This document shows, piece after piece, positions 44,834 through 55,275 of a stretch of 64,000 nt of DNA (within the stretch, counting starts at the first letter, position 1; every line of letters begins with the position of its first letter). A program made the position numbers and the translations under genes. The notes beneath the pieces were generated by a model. That model did not search any database. It was not told the DNA's origin and saw nothing but the letters and a program-made list of their open reading frames with translations. The stretch is from Gracilimonas sediminicola (lineage in GTDB: Bacteria; Bacteroidota; Rhodothermia; Balneolales; Balneolaceae), in assembly GCF_024320785.1 (NCBI RefSeq), contig NZ_JANDBC010000001.1, forward strand, positions 955,309-1,019,308, read 5' to 3'.

Positions 44834-47826
44834 GAATCTGTTTGGCTTAGCAATCTCTGAGCTTTTTGCTCTGCTTCGGTACCCGGGTAATTATTGATAA
44901 TTGAGTTCAACACGGTCATAGCTTCACCACGGTTGCCCAGGCGAATATGGCATTCCGCCGTAGCGTACATCGACTCAGAAACCCAGTAGTCAAAAGCCTC
45001 AAAAAGAACCTTCACTTTGGCATATTCTTCAATGGCGGGGTTGAAGTCGTTTTGTTCCTGAAGAATTTTACCGAGATAATATTGTGCTTCAGCGCCAATT
45101 TCGGTAGTACTTCTTTCGGCAATTGGGAAGAGCAGGTCGCGGGCTTCGTCATAATTATTATTTGCCAGCGCTACTTTGCCCAGTCCCACTTTGGCAGCTT
45201 CGTTGTTCGCATTCACCTGCAGGGCCGACTCATACTCTTCCTTCGCCTGATCAATTTTTTCCCGGGCCAGACTGGCATTCCCCATTCCCACATAAGCTTC
45301 CTGCCTGAACCGTGGAGCGGACTCCAACAGCTGCGCATAGTTTGCGTGGGATAGGTCGTACTCACCCCGCTCAAAATTCAGCGTTCCAAGTGATGTAAGT
45401 GCTGAAGATGCCAAATCATCATTCGGGAATTCATCCACAATGGTTTGGTAGGCATTGATGGCATTATCAATCTGACCCAGCTGGCGATAGGCTTCTCCAA
45501 GGTTTGAGTAGGCTTCGGGCATGAGTCTTTCTGAATTGGTAACCCTCAGGTACTGCCGGAATTCTTTTATCGCATTTTCATAATCGCCTGACTGAAACAC
45601 ATTCAATGCTTGTCGGTATCGCAGTTGGTCGGCAGTGGAACTGGTTGGGTTATCGCTGAGGAATTCTTCCAAAATCACCGAACTACTGTCTGATCTTCCG
45701 GCTGATAATTGCGCATACTGAATACCGTTAATCGCCTCAATGATGTAACTGCTTCTCGGGTAATCGTCCAATACTTTTTGGTAAGCGGCTATGGCTCGCT
45801 CATATTCGCCGGCATTATAATAGGCATCCCCGATGTTGTATTGTGAACGTGCCGCCCAATCGGTGCCCGGATATTTGTTAATCACCGTTTGAAACTCTTC
45901 GACCGCCTGCGAATAATTGTTCGTATTCAGGTAGATGTAGGCCACATTATATTGAGCCTGTTCCCTCAGTCGGCTAAAAGGATAAATTCTCAGCATCTTC
46001 CGGAAGTTAGAAACTGCTTCAAAGGTGCGTCCGGCCCGGTAATAGCTGTTTGCTGTCTGGAACATGGCGTAATCGCCACCCGGCTCTGCACCGATGGCTT
46101 GGTTGTAACTGGCAATTGCCTGCCGATACTGACCCAAAGCATAATAGGCATCACCGACACGAAGCTGAGTATCCGTGTCATATGGGAACAGAGCTGTTTC
46201 CGGCTTTTCGTAATTCTCGAGGAAATCTTCCAGCGGGCCAACGGCCTTTTCGTATTGACCCATTTCAAAATAGCTCCAGCCCAGTGAATACAGCGCCGGG
46301 CCCATCATTTCATTATCAGGGTAGTTTTGGGTGTACATCTTGAAGCGTTGAGCGGCACTACTAAACTGGTTCATTTTGTAATAACTGTCGGCACTCCAGA
46401 ACAAGGCTTCCCGCCCTACCTCAGAATCGGGCGTTTCTGCATAAACCGACTCAAATATAGGCTGTGCTTGCTGATAAGCCTGATTTCTATATAAAATCCA
46501 GGCTTTCTGAAAACGTGCCTGTCGCTTAAGTGCGGGATCGATATTCCCTGCTTTCTCTGCTTCTTCAAAAGCCTGAATGGCACGAGTATATTCCGCATTA
46601 GCAAAAAAGGCTTCCCCAAGCATGGTATAAATTTTGGCCGGCTCCTCAAGTTCTACATCACTGCGCACCAAATCTAACAACACTTCAATAGCCTCTCCAT
46701 AAAGCGAAGCCTGAAAAGCCGACACCGACCATTCATAATAAGCCCTTTCAACCCATAGTCCGTCTTTGTAGCGCTCTCCAAACTCACGAAATGAATTGAT
46801 GGACTTGCGATACTGCCCGCCCAGCTTTTCATTTACCGCTTTATAGTATTGAGCCTTTCGAGCTATTTCATCGTCTCCGATGGCTGCTTTTCCAAACGAC
46901 TCTGCCGCCCAATGATAAATCTCCTGTTTGTTATACACCCATCCCAACCCATAATGAGCGATGCGTTCCTGCGGTGTTCCCTTTGTCATATTGATGTAGC
47001 GCAGGTATGATTTTGATGCTACATCATATTGTCCCAGGAAATTCTGACTTTCAGCAATCAGGAATACCGCTTTCTGTTGGGACTCCCCCTCCAGATAAGG
47101 TAAAGCACTATTTAATGCTTCGATGGCATCTTCATACTTGCCCTGCATATAATATGACTCACCCAGAGCAGTGCCCACTCTTCGGGTTATCTCGTTATTG
47201 GGATAACGCTCTTTGAGTACTTCAAATGCTATGGAGGCTGCATTATACTGCTGTTGGGACAGGTAGAGTCTCCCACGAGCGTACAATGCCTTTGGCGCCC
47301 ACTCAGAATCCGGAAAATCATTAGCCAGTTCCATAAAGTAAACGCGGGAATCGGCATAGTCTTCGTTTTCAGCTGCCGCTTCCGCTATCCAGTATTTCGT
47401 TTTTGCAGACTCGGTGTCTTTCATCCATGATTTAATAGCCTGCTGATAATAGCCGATGGCTTCCTCGTACTGTCCCTTTTCCGTAAACCGATGCCCCAGA
47501 TCTTTAAGCAGTTTCTCGGAGAGATCACTTCCGGGATATTCTTGCACAAACTGTTTGTAGTAGGTTTCTATGCCGGAAGAATCAACCCCGGTTTTAGCTC
47601 TCACTAAATAATAGTCCGCCGAAATGCGCATTTCATGGTTAGGATATTCGGAGCTAAACTGCTCAAATCGTTCAATGGCTTCTTCAAAAAAACCACTCTC
47701 GTACAGATTTATCCCTTTTTCATACAATTGGGTGGACGGTGAGGGTATATCTTGTGCGGGGAGCACATTCACCAGAATTAATGTAATAAGAAAAGTAAGA
47801 AGGCTGCTTTTGGGGACGACGTGCAT
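44830..47826 (-). CDS. Giant exported tetratricopeptide-repeat protein
   Basis: A 998-residue protein with a signal peptide (SSLLTFLITLILVNVLPAQD). Almost all of the rest is TPR/Sel1-like repeats of about 35-37 residues, with Gly-Ala-Tyr consensus patterns such as YEKGINLYESGFFEEAIERF, AQYNVAYIYLNTNNYSQAVE and YNIGDAYYNAGEYERAIAAY; roughly 20-25 units. Such proteins scaffold envelope complexes; no specific partner can be read. It sits between the CBS gene and aroA, and overlaps aroA by four bases. Confidence 0.9.
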   Translation of the reverse strand: MHVVPKSSLLTFLITLILVNVLPAQDIPSPSTQLYEKGINLYESGFFEEAIERFEQFSSEYPNHEMRISADYYLVRAKTGVDSSGIETYYKQFVQEYPGSDLSEKLLKDLGHRFTEKGQYEEAIGYYQQAIKSWMKDTESAKTKYWIAEAAAENEDYADSRVYFMELANDFPDSEWAPKALYARGRLYLSQQQYNAASIAFEVLKERYPNNEITRRVGTALGESYYMQGKYEDAIEALNSALPYLEGESQQKAVFLIAESQNFLGQYDVASKSYLRYINMTKGTPQERIAHYGLGWVYNKQEIYHWAAESFGKAAIGDDEIARKAQYYKAVNEKLGGQYRKSINSFREFGERYKDGLWVERAYYEWSVSAFQASLYGEAIEVLLDLVRSDVELEEPAKIYTMLGEAFFANAEYTRAIQAFEEAEKAGNIDPALKRQARFQKAWILYRNQAYQQAQPIFESVYAETPDSEVGREALFWSADSYYKMNQFSSAAQRFKMYTQNYPDNEMMGPALYSLGWSYFEMGQYEKAVGPLEDFLENYEKPETALFPYDTDTQLRVGDAYYALGQYRQAIASYNQAIGAEPGGDYAMFQTANSYYRAGRTFEAVSNFRKMLRIYPFSRLREQAQYNVAYIYLNTNNYSQAVEEFQTVINKYPGTDWAARSQYNIGDAYYNAGEYERAIAAYQKVLDDYPRSSYIIEAINGIQYAQLSAGRSDSSSVILEEFLSDNPTSSTADQLRYRQALNVFQSGDYENAIKEFRQYLRVTNSERLMPEAYSNLGEAYRQLGQIDNAINAYQTIVDEFPNDDLASSALTSLGTLNFERGEYDLSHANYAQLLESAPRFRQEAYVGMGNASLAREKIDQAKEEYESALQVNANNEAAKVGLGKVALANNNYDEARDLLFPIAERSTTEIGAEAQYYLGKILQEQNDFNPAIEEYAKVKVLFEAFDYWVSESMYATAECHIRLGNRGEAMTVLNSIINNYPGTEAEQKAQRLLSQTDS

Positions 47827-47862
47827 GAACTCGTCAGGATAAATAAGGTTAATTGTTACTTC

Positions 47863-48528
47863 TTATATGTCAAGATAACGAATAAGTTCATCCGCGCGGT
47901 CAGAAAAATTATGCTCCAGCACCTCGCTATTGGCTTCAGATGTAATTGTGTATCCAAAGCGGCGTAATCCTGCGCTTACTACGGAAGAGTCTTCGAGGTT
48001 TAATTTAAAGGATACACGGTAGGCCTGATTTTTGGCATTGGGTTGTTGAACAGCCACTCCCAATATCTTTGCCCCTTCCATTTCGATGATGCGAACCAAA
48101 TCAGAAAGGGTAAAATCTACCTGGTCCAGCTCCACAGTTATAACAGATCCAAAACTTGAAAGGTTGAATACATCACCAAGAGCACTTAATACATCCCGTT
48201 TTTTAATCATGCCCTGGAATTTCATTTCCTCATCGGTGACGGGAAGCAGAAATAACTCTTTAGCCAGCATAATTCGGGAGGCCTCAAATAAATGCTGATT
48301 GTACGGTACAAAAATAGGGTCTTCCAACTCTACGTCCGAGAGCAGGGAATTTTCATCTACTACTTCAATCAGCTTGTCCAGCGAAGCCATGCCCACCACC
48401 TTGTTGTCGGCATCCACAACGGTAAACTTTGTGGTGTGCAACAAATCGATTTTCATCAGTGCCGTAGCAACCGTGTCTTCGATATGAAGGGGTGATATGT
48501 CTGTATTCAGGATTTCGTTTATTAACAT
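47863..48528 (-). CDS. CBS-domain protein with C-terminal ACT-like region
   Basis: A 221-residue cytosolic protein. A CBS pair is at about 1-125 (TDISPLHIEDTVATALMKI, KFTVVDADNKVVGMASLDKL, FLLPVTDEEMKFQGMIKKRD). The rest (about 126-205) looks like an ACT-type ligand-sensing fold (SVITVELDQVDFTLSDLVRI, VAVQQPNAKNQAYRVSFKL). CBS pairs often bind adenine nucleotides. It starts six bases after the hflX stop and precedes the giant TPR gene. Its regulated partner is unknown. Confidence 0.8.
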   Translation of the reverse strand: MLINEILNTDISPLHIEDTVATALMKIDLLHTTKFTVVDADNKVVGMASLDKLIEVVDENSLLSDVELEDPIFVPYNQHLFEASRIMLAKELFLLPVTDEEMKFQGMIKKRDVLSALGDVFNLSSFGSVITVELDQVDFTLSDLVRIIEMEGAKILGVAVQQPNAKNQAYRVSFKLNLEDSSVVSAGLRRFGYTITSEANSEVLEHNFSDRADELIRYLDI

Positions 48529-48534
48529 AAGTGA

Positions 48535-49824
48535 CTATACAACTTCGCCGTTAGCACCAATAGTATCCAACAAATGGGATAATTGCTTAAAATCTTTTTT
48601 GGCGATACTGAACGTTAATTCAACATCGGTACCATCGTACGTTTCCTCTTCAACGTTGGCGTTTTCATGAATAAAAGCAACTGCCTTGTATTTTGAAACC
48701 GGAATTTGCAGTGTATGGCGGCTGTAATCGAGCTCAATCATCTCCTCGATGCTGTTTTCCAGCTCTTTAAGGCCAATTCGCTGTTCAGCAGATACAAACA
48801 CTGCATTCGGATACATCCTTTTCATATCTGCAACCTGGTGTGCATCCATTTTATCCACTTTATTGAACACTAAAATGGTTCTTTTATTCGTGGCTTCAAT
48901 CTCTTCCAGGGTCTCTTCCACCACTTCAATATACTCCTGAGCCATTTTGGAAGATGCATCCACTACATGTAACAGTATATCGGCTTCCCGAACTTCATCT
49001 AAAGTAGATTTAAAACTCTCTACCAGATTATGGGGCAGCTTTCGGATAAATCCTACAGTATCAGACAGAAGTACCGAATGGTTTTCAAGCTCATGACGGC
49101 GAACGGTAGAATCAAGCGTTGCAAATAGCCGGTCTTCGGCAAACACTCCTGTTTCAGTCAGGGCATTCATCAGGGTGGATTTACCGGCATTGGTATATCC
49201 AACCAACGATACTCTGTTCATTCCCTCACGACCTTTACGCTGTGTGGTTCGCTGCTTGCTTAGCTTTTCGAGCTTATCCTTTAGCACAGAAATGCGCCGG
49301 CCAATCAGCCTTCTATCGGTCTCAATCTGGGTTTCCCCCGGACCTTTTGTTCCAATCCCTCCTTTCTGTCGGGAAAGGTGAGTCCAGTATCGGGTAAGTC
49401 GCGGGAGCAGGTATTCCAACTGGGCAAGTTCCACCTGTGTTTTAGCTGCAGCTGTTTTAGCCCGGGCTGCAAAAATGTCAAGAATCAGTGAACTTCGATC
49501 CAGTACTTTAGCATCCGTGCCTTTTTCTACATTTCGTATTTGCGTGGGAGAAAGGTCATCATCAAAAATTACGGTATCAATGCGCTCCTCTCCCATGATG
49601 CGCTTCAACTCACTAAGTTTACCTTTACCTACATACGTGGAAGGGTCGGGGTGCGTTTTGTTCTGAAGTACTTTTTCTACCGTAATTCCCCCGGCTGTAT
49701 CGGCAAGTAGTTCGAGCTCGTCTAAATATTCTTCGGCCTGAAATCTCGTGGTTTCAGGTCCATACAAACCTACCAATACAACTCGTTCTCGTTCTATATC
49801 GGAATTTTTAACGTCGTCTAACAA
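48535..49824 (-). CDS. hflX: Ribosome-associated GTPase HflX
   Basis: Splits or rescues stalled and heat-damaged ribosomes. The 429-residue protein has the HflX N-terminal domain (HPDPSTYVGKGKLSEL, LDRSSLILDIFAARA), the linker RQKGGIGTKGPGETQIETDR (about 154-173) and the G domain: G1 GYTNAGKS (about 208), DTVGFIRKLPHNLVESF (G3 and switch region), G4 FNKVDKMD. The C-terminal domain is short. It is in an operon downstream of the BatA-like gene and a small membrane protein, and upstream of the CBS gene. Confidence 0.94.
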   Translation of the reverse strand: MLDDVKNSDIERERVVLVGLYGPETTRFQAEEYLDELELLADTAGGITVEKVLQNKTHPDPSTYVGKGKLSELKRIMGEERIDTVIFDDDLSPTQIRNVEKGTDAKVLDRSSLILDIFAARAKTAAAKTQVELAQLEYLLPRLTRYWTHLSRQKGGIGTKGPGETQIETDRRLIGRRISVLKDKLEKLSKQRTTQRKGREGMNRVSLVGYTNAGKSTLMNALTETGVFAEDRLFATLDSTVRRHELENHSVLLSDTVGFIRKLPHNLVESFKSTLDEVREADILLHVVDASSKMAQEYIEVVEETLEEIEATNKRTILVFNKVDKMDAHQVADMKRMYPNAVFVSAEQRIGLKELENSIEEMIELDYSRHTLQIPVSKYKAVAFIHENANVEEETYDGTDVELTFSIAKKDFKQLSHLLDTIGANGEVV

Positions 49825-49840
49825 ATGGGTGTCTTCTTAA

Positions 49841-50425
49841 TTAGTCTTCCTGAATTCTCTTGAGGTCGATATCGGGTATCGCTTGTCCTTCAATCTTATT
49901 TTCCAGTTTTAAAGATACAATTTTTTTCACTGCTTTATATCGGTTCCGTGGCACAAATAGTTTTAGCTGTTTATACCCTTCAATCAGCGATTTGTCCATT
50001 TCTGAGTAGTTAAACAGGTATTCAACCCCGTTTTTTTCCGGCCTTTCCACATAATCCAGAATTTGAAACCATGGAATAGTTTGAGAGGGTTCATTTATGT
50101 TCTTCACAATACCGTAGTCGGTGATATAATACTTGGAAGCCAGGTAACTTGAAATGAACCACATCGTGCCGATCCAGGCGTAGGCAAAGAAAATCGGGAA
50201 CCGGGCGATGTCGCCGGTAAATACCACAATGGCCGACAGACCCAGTACAATTCCCAGAAAAACTGTGGCAAATAGCGGATACCCCCGCAGCTTCCCGGCC
50301 CGCCAGCTCAGGCGTACTTTCCGTAACCGTAGTTTATTCTGAAAGGAATATCCTGCCAGTAAAGTGGATGCAATGGTAAACATCACAATCACACCGCGAA
50401 AAAAAAGTGAGAGTATCTCTTCCAT
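49841..50425 (-). CDS. Unknown membrane protein
   Basis: A 194-residue protein with hydrophobic segments near residues 7-25, 49-70 and 74-94, and a mostly soluble C-terminal part (about 95-194). The soluble part looks PH-like, with YYITDYGIVKNINEPSQTIP, PWFQILDYVERPEKNGVEYL and KQLKLFVPRNRYKAVKKIVS. This layout resembles DUF5673-type or YdbS/PH-domain membrane proteins, but I would not assign a family. It overlaps the BatA-like gene by one base (TAATG), which implies coupled translation, and precedes hflX by 16 bases. Confidence 0.7.
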   Translation of the reverse strand: MEEILSLFFRGVIVMFTIASTLLAGYSFQNKLRLRKVRLSWRAGKLRGYPLFATVFLGIVLGLSAIVVFTGDIARFPIFFAYAWIGTMWFISSYLASKYYITDYGIVKNINEPSQTIPWFQILDYVERPEKNGVEYLFNYSEMDKSLIEGYKQLKLFVPRNRYKAVKKIVSLKLENKIEGQAIPDIDLKRIQED

Positions 50426-52527
50426 TAACTTACGGTTTCAGCTTTATACCATATAGACACTAACGATTCCATTATTAAAAATAACAAGCCTGCCAACATA
50501 AACCAGCTCCATATTTCTTTACCGAATCCTGAGGCCATAATTTCATTCTGTAACTCTTCCTCATTGAGCTCGGCTGTTTGAACCCAGCTTATTTCTGCGT
50601 CTTCAATCAAATTCTCAAGCTGCTGCTCATTGGTTTCTGAAAAATCAGATTCATCGGCGCTGAGGTTTGCCGACAATACGTATTGTTTTTCACCATCGGT
50701 AACCGTAATCCAGCCGGGCGTCCATTCTTCGGCAGGGTACCGGAGCCGAATGCCCGATGAAACTACATCTACGGTCGGCTTAATTTCGTCTTCACCTACT
50801 TTAATAACGGCATTTTCTCCGTCAATGTTTCCTCTCCAGCTAAATGTATTCCCCAATTGATGATTAGCAAACCCACCCTGGTCGGATGAAGCCGAATACA
50901 GCAGTATGCGATAGTAAAAAGGGGCAAAAAGTGGCTTAACCGGAAAATTAGACCAGCCCGGATCGTTGCCTATGGTTGCAATAAGCAGACTTCCCTCGCC
51001 AAATCGTTTTTCATGAACCAAAACATCCCCGTTGTTCAAGCTCAATAAATCGAATCCGGTGCCCGAAGAGTTCGTCACTAACTTCAGGTAATAATAAATA
51101 TCGGGATTGGTAAACCGCAGCTGTTCGTTCTGCTCCCGTTCAAACAGTCCGGTAAATGCGGGATGATCTTCCAGCAATTCATCTGCCGTTGCCACAGCGC
51201 TGAAGGAAGCATATTCTCCCTGAATACCCGCAAACCTTCCGGCATTGAACTGTGCAAATAAACTATTATAATTATTGATATTTCCGTTTTCAGAAGGGAA
51301 AAACATCACTCCCCCGCCATTTTGCACATACTCTTGCAGGGCTTGAAAGCTGTATTCGGGGATGGATTCTACTCCATCCAGCAGCACCGCATCAAATTCG
51401 CTGAGGTTTGCGGTTTCAAATATGTCCGGTGTTGCTTCCTGATAAGAGAGCTGTGCGTCATTTTCTCCTGCCACACGGAGCATGGCCCCGGTATAAGAAA
51501 TAAACTGTGGATTTCGGCTCTCCTCACTTACCCACAACACATTTCGCGTTTCCGGAACCTGAACGGTAAAATAATACTCATTATCAGGTTGAAACTCATC
51601 TCCTTCAATAACCAACTTCCCTTTGGATGAACCTGTTTGTGATGGAGTGATTTCAAAAGTGTAGGTTTTTCGCTCGTTGGGAGCCAAAGCAATGGAGTAC
51701 TGTCCGGCATTTTGCTCTTCAAATTCCAGCGACACAAATTGATTTACCGCTGCCACATCACTTTCATTTGCCAGCTCCACATTCAGGGTAAATGGGATAT
51801 TGGTACCAATCATATTAGTGGAAGTAGAAATATCAGAAATCATCGTGTTTTGAACCTCTACTTCTCCCACATCAATAATGCTCACAGAAACATCTTCCAT
51901 GTCCAGATCACGTAAGTCATCCAGCTGACTGAGTTGCCCATCCGTAATCACAAAAATATTCTTGTTCTGATAGGGGGCTTCTTTGACTGACTCAATCAAT
52001 CCCGTCAGCCTGTTCAGCGTAAAATTGCCGGAGGATTTAATCTCAACTTCATCCACGGTTCTAAGCAGGTTGGCCCGGCTCAGAATATTGCTGTATTCTC
52101 CTTCTCCGTTTGTAAGCTGCAGCATAAACCGGTCCTCATCTTTGGCAGAACTTTCGATATCCCCTATAATTTCCCGGGCATATTCAAATAAGGGACCTTG
52201 CTTCCCGATTCTCGACATGCTTATACTATTGTCCAGCAAAATTGCGTTTAATGCCGGGGCTTGGGTAGTTCCTCCACCCGATAATCCGGGCGGTAAAAAA
52301 GGTCGTGCCAGCACCAGCGCCAGGCAGGCAATAGCCCATAATCGCAATATCAAAAGCAGGTAACGTTTGATACGGATTCGCCGGATGGTGGTGTTCTTCA
52401 GTTCCTGAAAAAATGCCAGTGTAGAAAAGGCTACTTTTTGCGGACGCTTGAGATTAAGCAGGTGAATAAGCAGGGGCAAACCCACCGCAATTAAGGCAAA
52501 TAAAAAAATTGGATTTAGAAAACTCAT
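50425..52527 (-). CDS. BatA/VWA-domain membrane protein
   Basis: A 700-residue membrane protein. The N-terminus FLNPIFLFALIAVGLPLLIH and NLKRPQKVAFSTLAFFQ (about 3-40), followed by a basic segment and a second membrane helix, is the BatA/DUF4159-associated start. A VWA domain follows with a MIDAS motif DNSIS (Asp99, Ser101, Ser103). The middle holds Ig-like CARDB and glutamine-amidotransferase-like segments (YTGAMLRVAGEN ... LDGVESIPEY ... YVQNGGGVMFFPSE). A final membrane helix lies near the end. In Bacteroidota such proteins occur in Bat/MoxR loci; here no MoxR or other Bat gene is seen. It heads an operon divergent from the gene at 52636. Confidence 0.85.
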   Translation of the reverse strand: MSFLNPIFLFALIAVGLPLLIHLLNLKRPQKVAFSTLAFFQELKNTTIRRIRIKRYLLLILRLWAIACLALVLARPFLPPGLSGGGTTQAPALNAILLDNSISMSRIGKQGPLFEYAREIIGDIESSAKDEDRFMLQLTNGEGEYSNILSRANLLRTVDEVEIKSSGNFTLNRLTGLIESVKEAPYQNKNIFVITDGQLSQLDDLRDLDMEDVSVSIIDVGEVEVQNTMISDISTSTNMIGTNIPFTLNVELANESDVAAVNQFVSLEFEEQNAGQYSIALAPNERKTYTFEITPSQTGSSKGKLVIEGDEFQPDNEYYFTVQVPETRNVLWVSEESRNPQFISYTGAMLRVAGENDAQLSYQEATPDIFETANLSEFDAVLLDGVESIPEYSFQALQEYVQNGGGVMFFPSENGNINNYNSLFAQFNAGRFAGIQGEYASFSAVATADELLEDHPAFTGLFEREQNEQLRFTNPDIYYYLKLVTNSSGTGFDLLSLNNGDVLVHEKRFGEGSLLIATIGNDPGWSNFPVKPLFAPFYYRILLYSASSDQGGFANHQLGNTFSWRGNIDGENAVIKVGEDEIKPTVDVVSSGIRLRYPAEEWTPGWITVTDGEKQYVLSANLSADESDFSETNEQQLENLIEDAEISWVQTAELNEEELQNEIMASGFGKEIWSWFMLAGLLFLIMESLVSIWYKAETVS

Positions 52528-52635
52528 TTAGCGCTCAAAAAATGTTACCTTTATTTCTTTGATACGGAACTTTTTATGGTTCCGGAAATTAGCCAATACA
52601 GAACCAAGACCTAAACAGCTTATTATTTCTTATTG

Positions 52636-55269
52636 ATGCAACGCCTTTTTCAACTCTTAATTACTTTTTTTTCCATTAGCCTTATAGCTGCCTGCTCATC
52701 CGCACCGGATAACGAATGGTTTGCATTAATTCCTGAGGAAGCCACTTTTTTGGTAGTACCCGAGGATGGACTGAATGTACAAGAAATCATTACCAAAGAG
52801 TATGCCACTTACCTTGATGATTTAACGCCATCGGCCCTGCAGCAAGTGGCCGGCATCGATGCTGAAATGGATAACCCCTTAAGTATAAAAGCGGTGGCTC
52901 TGTATCCAGCTACCTCCCTTCACTCAAATTTTTTGTGGATTACGGGTTCGCCTTCATCAGATTTGAGCCAATGGGCATCCAGGTTTTATCAGCCGTTCAC
53001 TCAGAATAATTACGAATTTAAAGGTTTCATCATTCATAAATTATTCTTCAATAAGACGGAAATTTATGCAGCTCAGGTAAACGACTACCTAATTTTGTCG
53101 GAATCGAGCCTGATTATAGAAAACTCATTGCGCGCTTTTCTTGATGAAAAACCTTCGATTCAACTTCAGCAAAACCCGCCGGCTTCCACGCTGGTGTTGA
53201 ATACCCCGCAATTAGATCATTGGGTTGAACAGTTTGCAACGGTCATCAATCGCCCGGCCGTAATGTCTTCTTTCTCGGGCACTCAACCCACTGCCTTTAC
53301 TTTCGATTCCTATTCAGACTCCACCAACAACATCCAGCTTTCCGGAAATATCGAACTAGCCGAAGACCGGCATTCCGTTTTAGTGGACGCATTCTCTTAT
53401 GAGAACAAACCCATCACTCTCGACCGGCATATAGCCAGCAATGCCGCCGCTTTTGCCCTGTTTCGGCTGCCTCCCGTTTCGGTTCCTGTAGAGCCAACCA
53501 ATACCATCACCACTAAACTTGATTCGGTATTGCTTCAGAATATCAGCATGTACCAAAACCTGGCGAATACCCTGGCATCAGAATTTGCTTTCGAGGCTTT
53601 CCCTGAATCCGGGCTACTATCTACCGGAGAGTTTTTATTTATGCGAAAGCTTAAAGACCGAAATTCTTTCCGGAGCCAACTGAATCGATTGGTACGCGAT
53701 GGCCTGATTAATTTTCAGGATAACACGTATCAAATCAGCAGCAGCGTGATGGGTAAGCTGATCGGATCTGAAATGAGTACACTGCGGGATTTTTACCTTG
53801 CCTTTTCAAATGATGTAGTGGTGATCGCAAAGCGAAAAGGACTGGCTGAAAGCGTGAATGCAGATCGAATTCGTCGGCGGGTTATCTATTATGATGAAAC
53901 CTATTCAAATGTCCGAGATAACCTTCCTGAGGAAGTGAGCGGATTTGTATGGTCGGCCTCTAACGACTTTCTGCAGTTCATCCGACCCTATGTGAAAACG
54001 GAGACTTCTATTGCCGGTTTACTCAGTCGCTTCGACATCACAACGATGACGATGACTACCCAAAACAGTGCAATAGACCTGACGCTGAACACCTACTCAA
54101 AAGAAGGGTCGAGCCTGCCATATGAAGAATTATGGGTGATGCCACTATCCAATTTTGAGCTAAGTGGCAAACCGGTATTAGGTGATTTGGTTGGAAGCAG
54201 CACGGATGAAATTATCTTTTCAACTCAGGACGGCCGGGTGATGGCTCTTGCTTTGGACGGCACCATTGCTATGCAAACATCAACCGATGGACTCGCTCCC
54301 ATTGGAGGGCCTCAATTATACGATTGGTACGGAAACGGGCAACAAATCATTTTCCTGGCGGCCGGCTCTAAAATCTTTGCCTGGAACGAGAACGGAAACC
54401 TGCTTCCGCGTTTCCCGCTTGAAATGAACGAGCCGATTACAGCTCCTATTTTAGTTCAGGATGTTCTTAGAAATGGTGTCCCTGAAATTGTTGTAGCCAC
54501 CGAAGACCGGAAAGTTCATGTTCTGGACGGGAGAGGTGAAAACGTACGCGGATGGCCTCAAAACACCAATGCAACTGTTCAGTCACAACCGGTATTTTCA
54601 CTTCTGGATGATGTTTGGTCGGTTTGGGCTTTTTCTGAAAATGCCTTGCATAGCTGGTTGCGAAGCGGAAACACGCGCCCGGGATATCCACAATTTGTAA
54701 ATGCTCGATTCACCCACTCCCCACTTGTTTTCGAAAACCAGGTAACCGCCAGTGCAGCTGATGGCTATCTTTATTCGTTAGGGATTAACCCGGTTTTCAG
54801 TGATTCTCTGGCAACTACTATTTCTGAAGACTCCGTTTCCATACGTTCACTTTACATAGCCAATAATGAGCTTTCATCGGTTGACTATCGGGAGAACATT
54901 TTGCTCAGAGACAGTACCGGGTTTTATCGGAATGACTTACTTATCACCCAAAGTTTGAATGGGTCATTATTTTTATACAACAAGGAAGGAGAGCTCCGGT
55001 TTACAAAAAGTTTGGGTCAGCCTGCTTCCACAACATTTGCTCCACAACTTATCGATATAAATTCGGATAACACTCTTGAGCTGGTTGCACTGGCTGAGTT
55101 CGGCCGGCTTTACGCCTGGGAAGTGCTGACCGGAGAACGTTTATTTGGAATACCCACATCCGGAATGAAGTATCCGATTATTACAGATTTAAACGGTGAT
55201 GGACAAAAAGAACTGATTGCTCAAACAAGAGAAGGCCTTCGCTGCTGGACGATTAACAGGGAGAATTAG
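52636..55269 (+). CDS. Lipoprotein with C-terminal beta-propeller repeats
   Basis: An 877-residue predicted lipoprotein. The ATG at 52636 follows an in-frame TTG; the lipobox LIAAC has Cys20 after a short basic signal. Residues about 25-490 form a DUF3352-like region with no clear enzymatic motif. From about 500 there are propeller-like repeats of the PQQ/VCBS kind (SNFELSGKPVLGDLVGSSTD, DGRVMALALDGTIAMQTSTD, VPEIVVATEDRKVHVLDGRG, GDGQKELIAQTREGLRCW). It probably sits on the outer membrane; the ligand is unknown. It is divergent from the BatA operon. A very long palindrome separates it from the next gene. Confidence 0.82.
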   Translation: MQRLFQLLITFFSISLIAACSSAPDNEWFALIPEEATFLVVPEDGLNVQEIITKEYATYLDDLTPSALQQVAGIDAEMDNPLSIKAVALYPATSLHSNFLWITGSPSSDLSQWASRFYQPFTQNNYEFKGFIIHKLFFNKTEIYAAQVNDYLILSESSLIIENSLRAFLDEKPSIQLQQNPPASTLVLNTPQLDHWVEQFATVINRPAVMSSFSGTQPTAFTFDSYSDSTNNIQLSGNIELAEDRHSVLVDAFSYENKPITLDRHIASNAAAFALFRLPPVSVPVEPTNTITTKLDSVLLQNISMYQNLANTLASEFAFEAFPESGLLSTGEFLFMRKLKDRNSFRSQLNRLVRDGLINFQDNTYQISSSVMGKLIGSEMSTLRDFYLAFSNDVVVIAKRKGLAESVNADRIRRRVIYYDETYSNVRDNLPEEVSGFVWSASNDFLQFIRPYVKTETSIAGLLSRFDITTMTMTTQNSAIDLTLNTYSKEGSSLPYEELWVMPLSNFELSGKPVLGDLVGSSTDEIIFSTQDGRVMALALDGTIAMQTSTDGLAPIGGPQLYDWYGNGQQIIFLAAGSKIFAWNENGNLLPRFPLEMNEPITAPILVQDVLRNGVPEIVVATEDRKVHVLDGRGENVRGWPQNTNATVQSQPVFSLLDDVWSVWAFSENALHSWLRSGNTRPGYPQFVNARFTHSPLVFENQVTASAADGYLYSLGINPVFSDSLATTISEDSVSIRSLYIANNELSSVDYRENILLRDSTGFYRNDLLITQSLNGSLFLYNKEGELRFTKSLGQPASTTFAPQLIDINSDNTLELVALAEFGRLYAWEVLTGERLFGIPTSGMKYPIITDLNGDGQKELIAQTREGLRCWTINREN

Positions 55270-55275
55270 GTTATA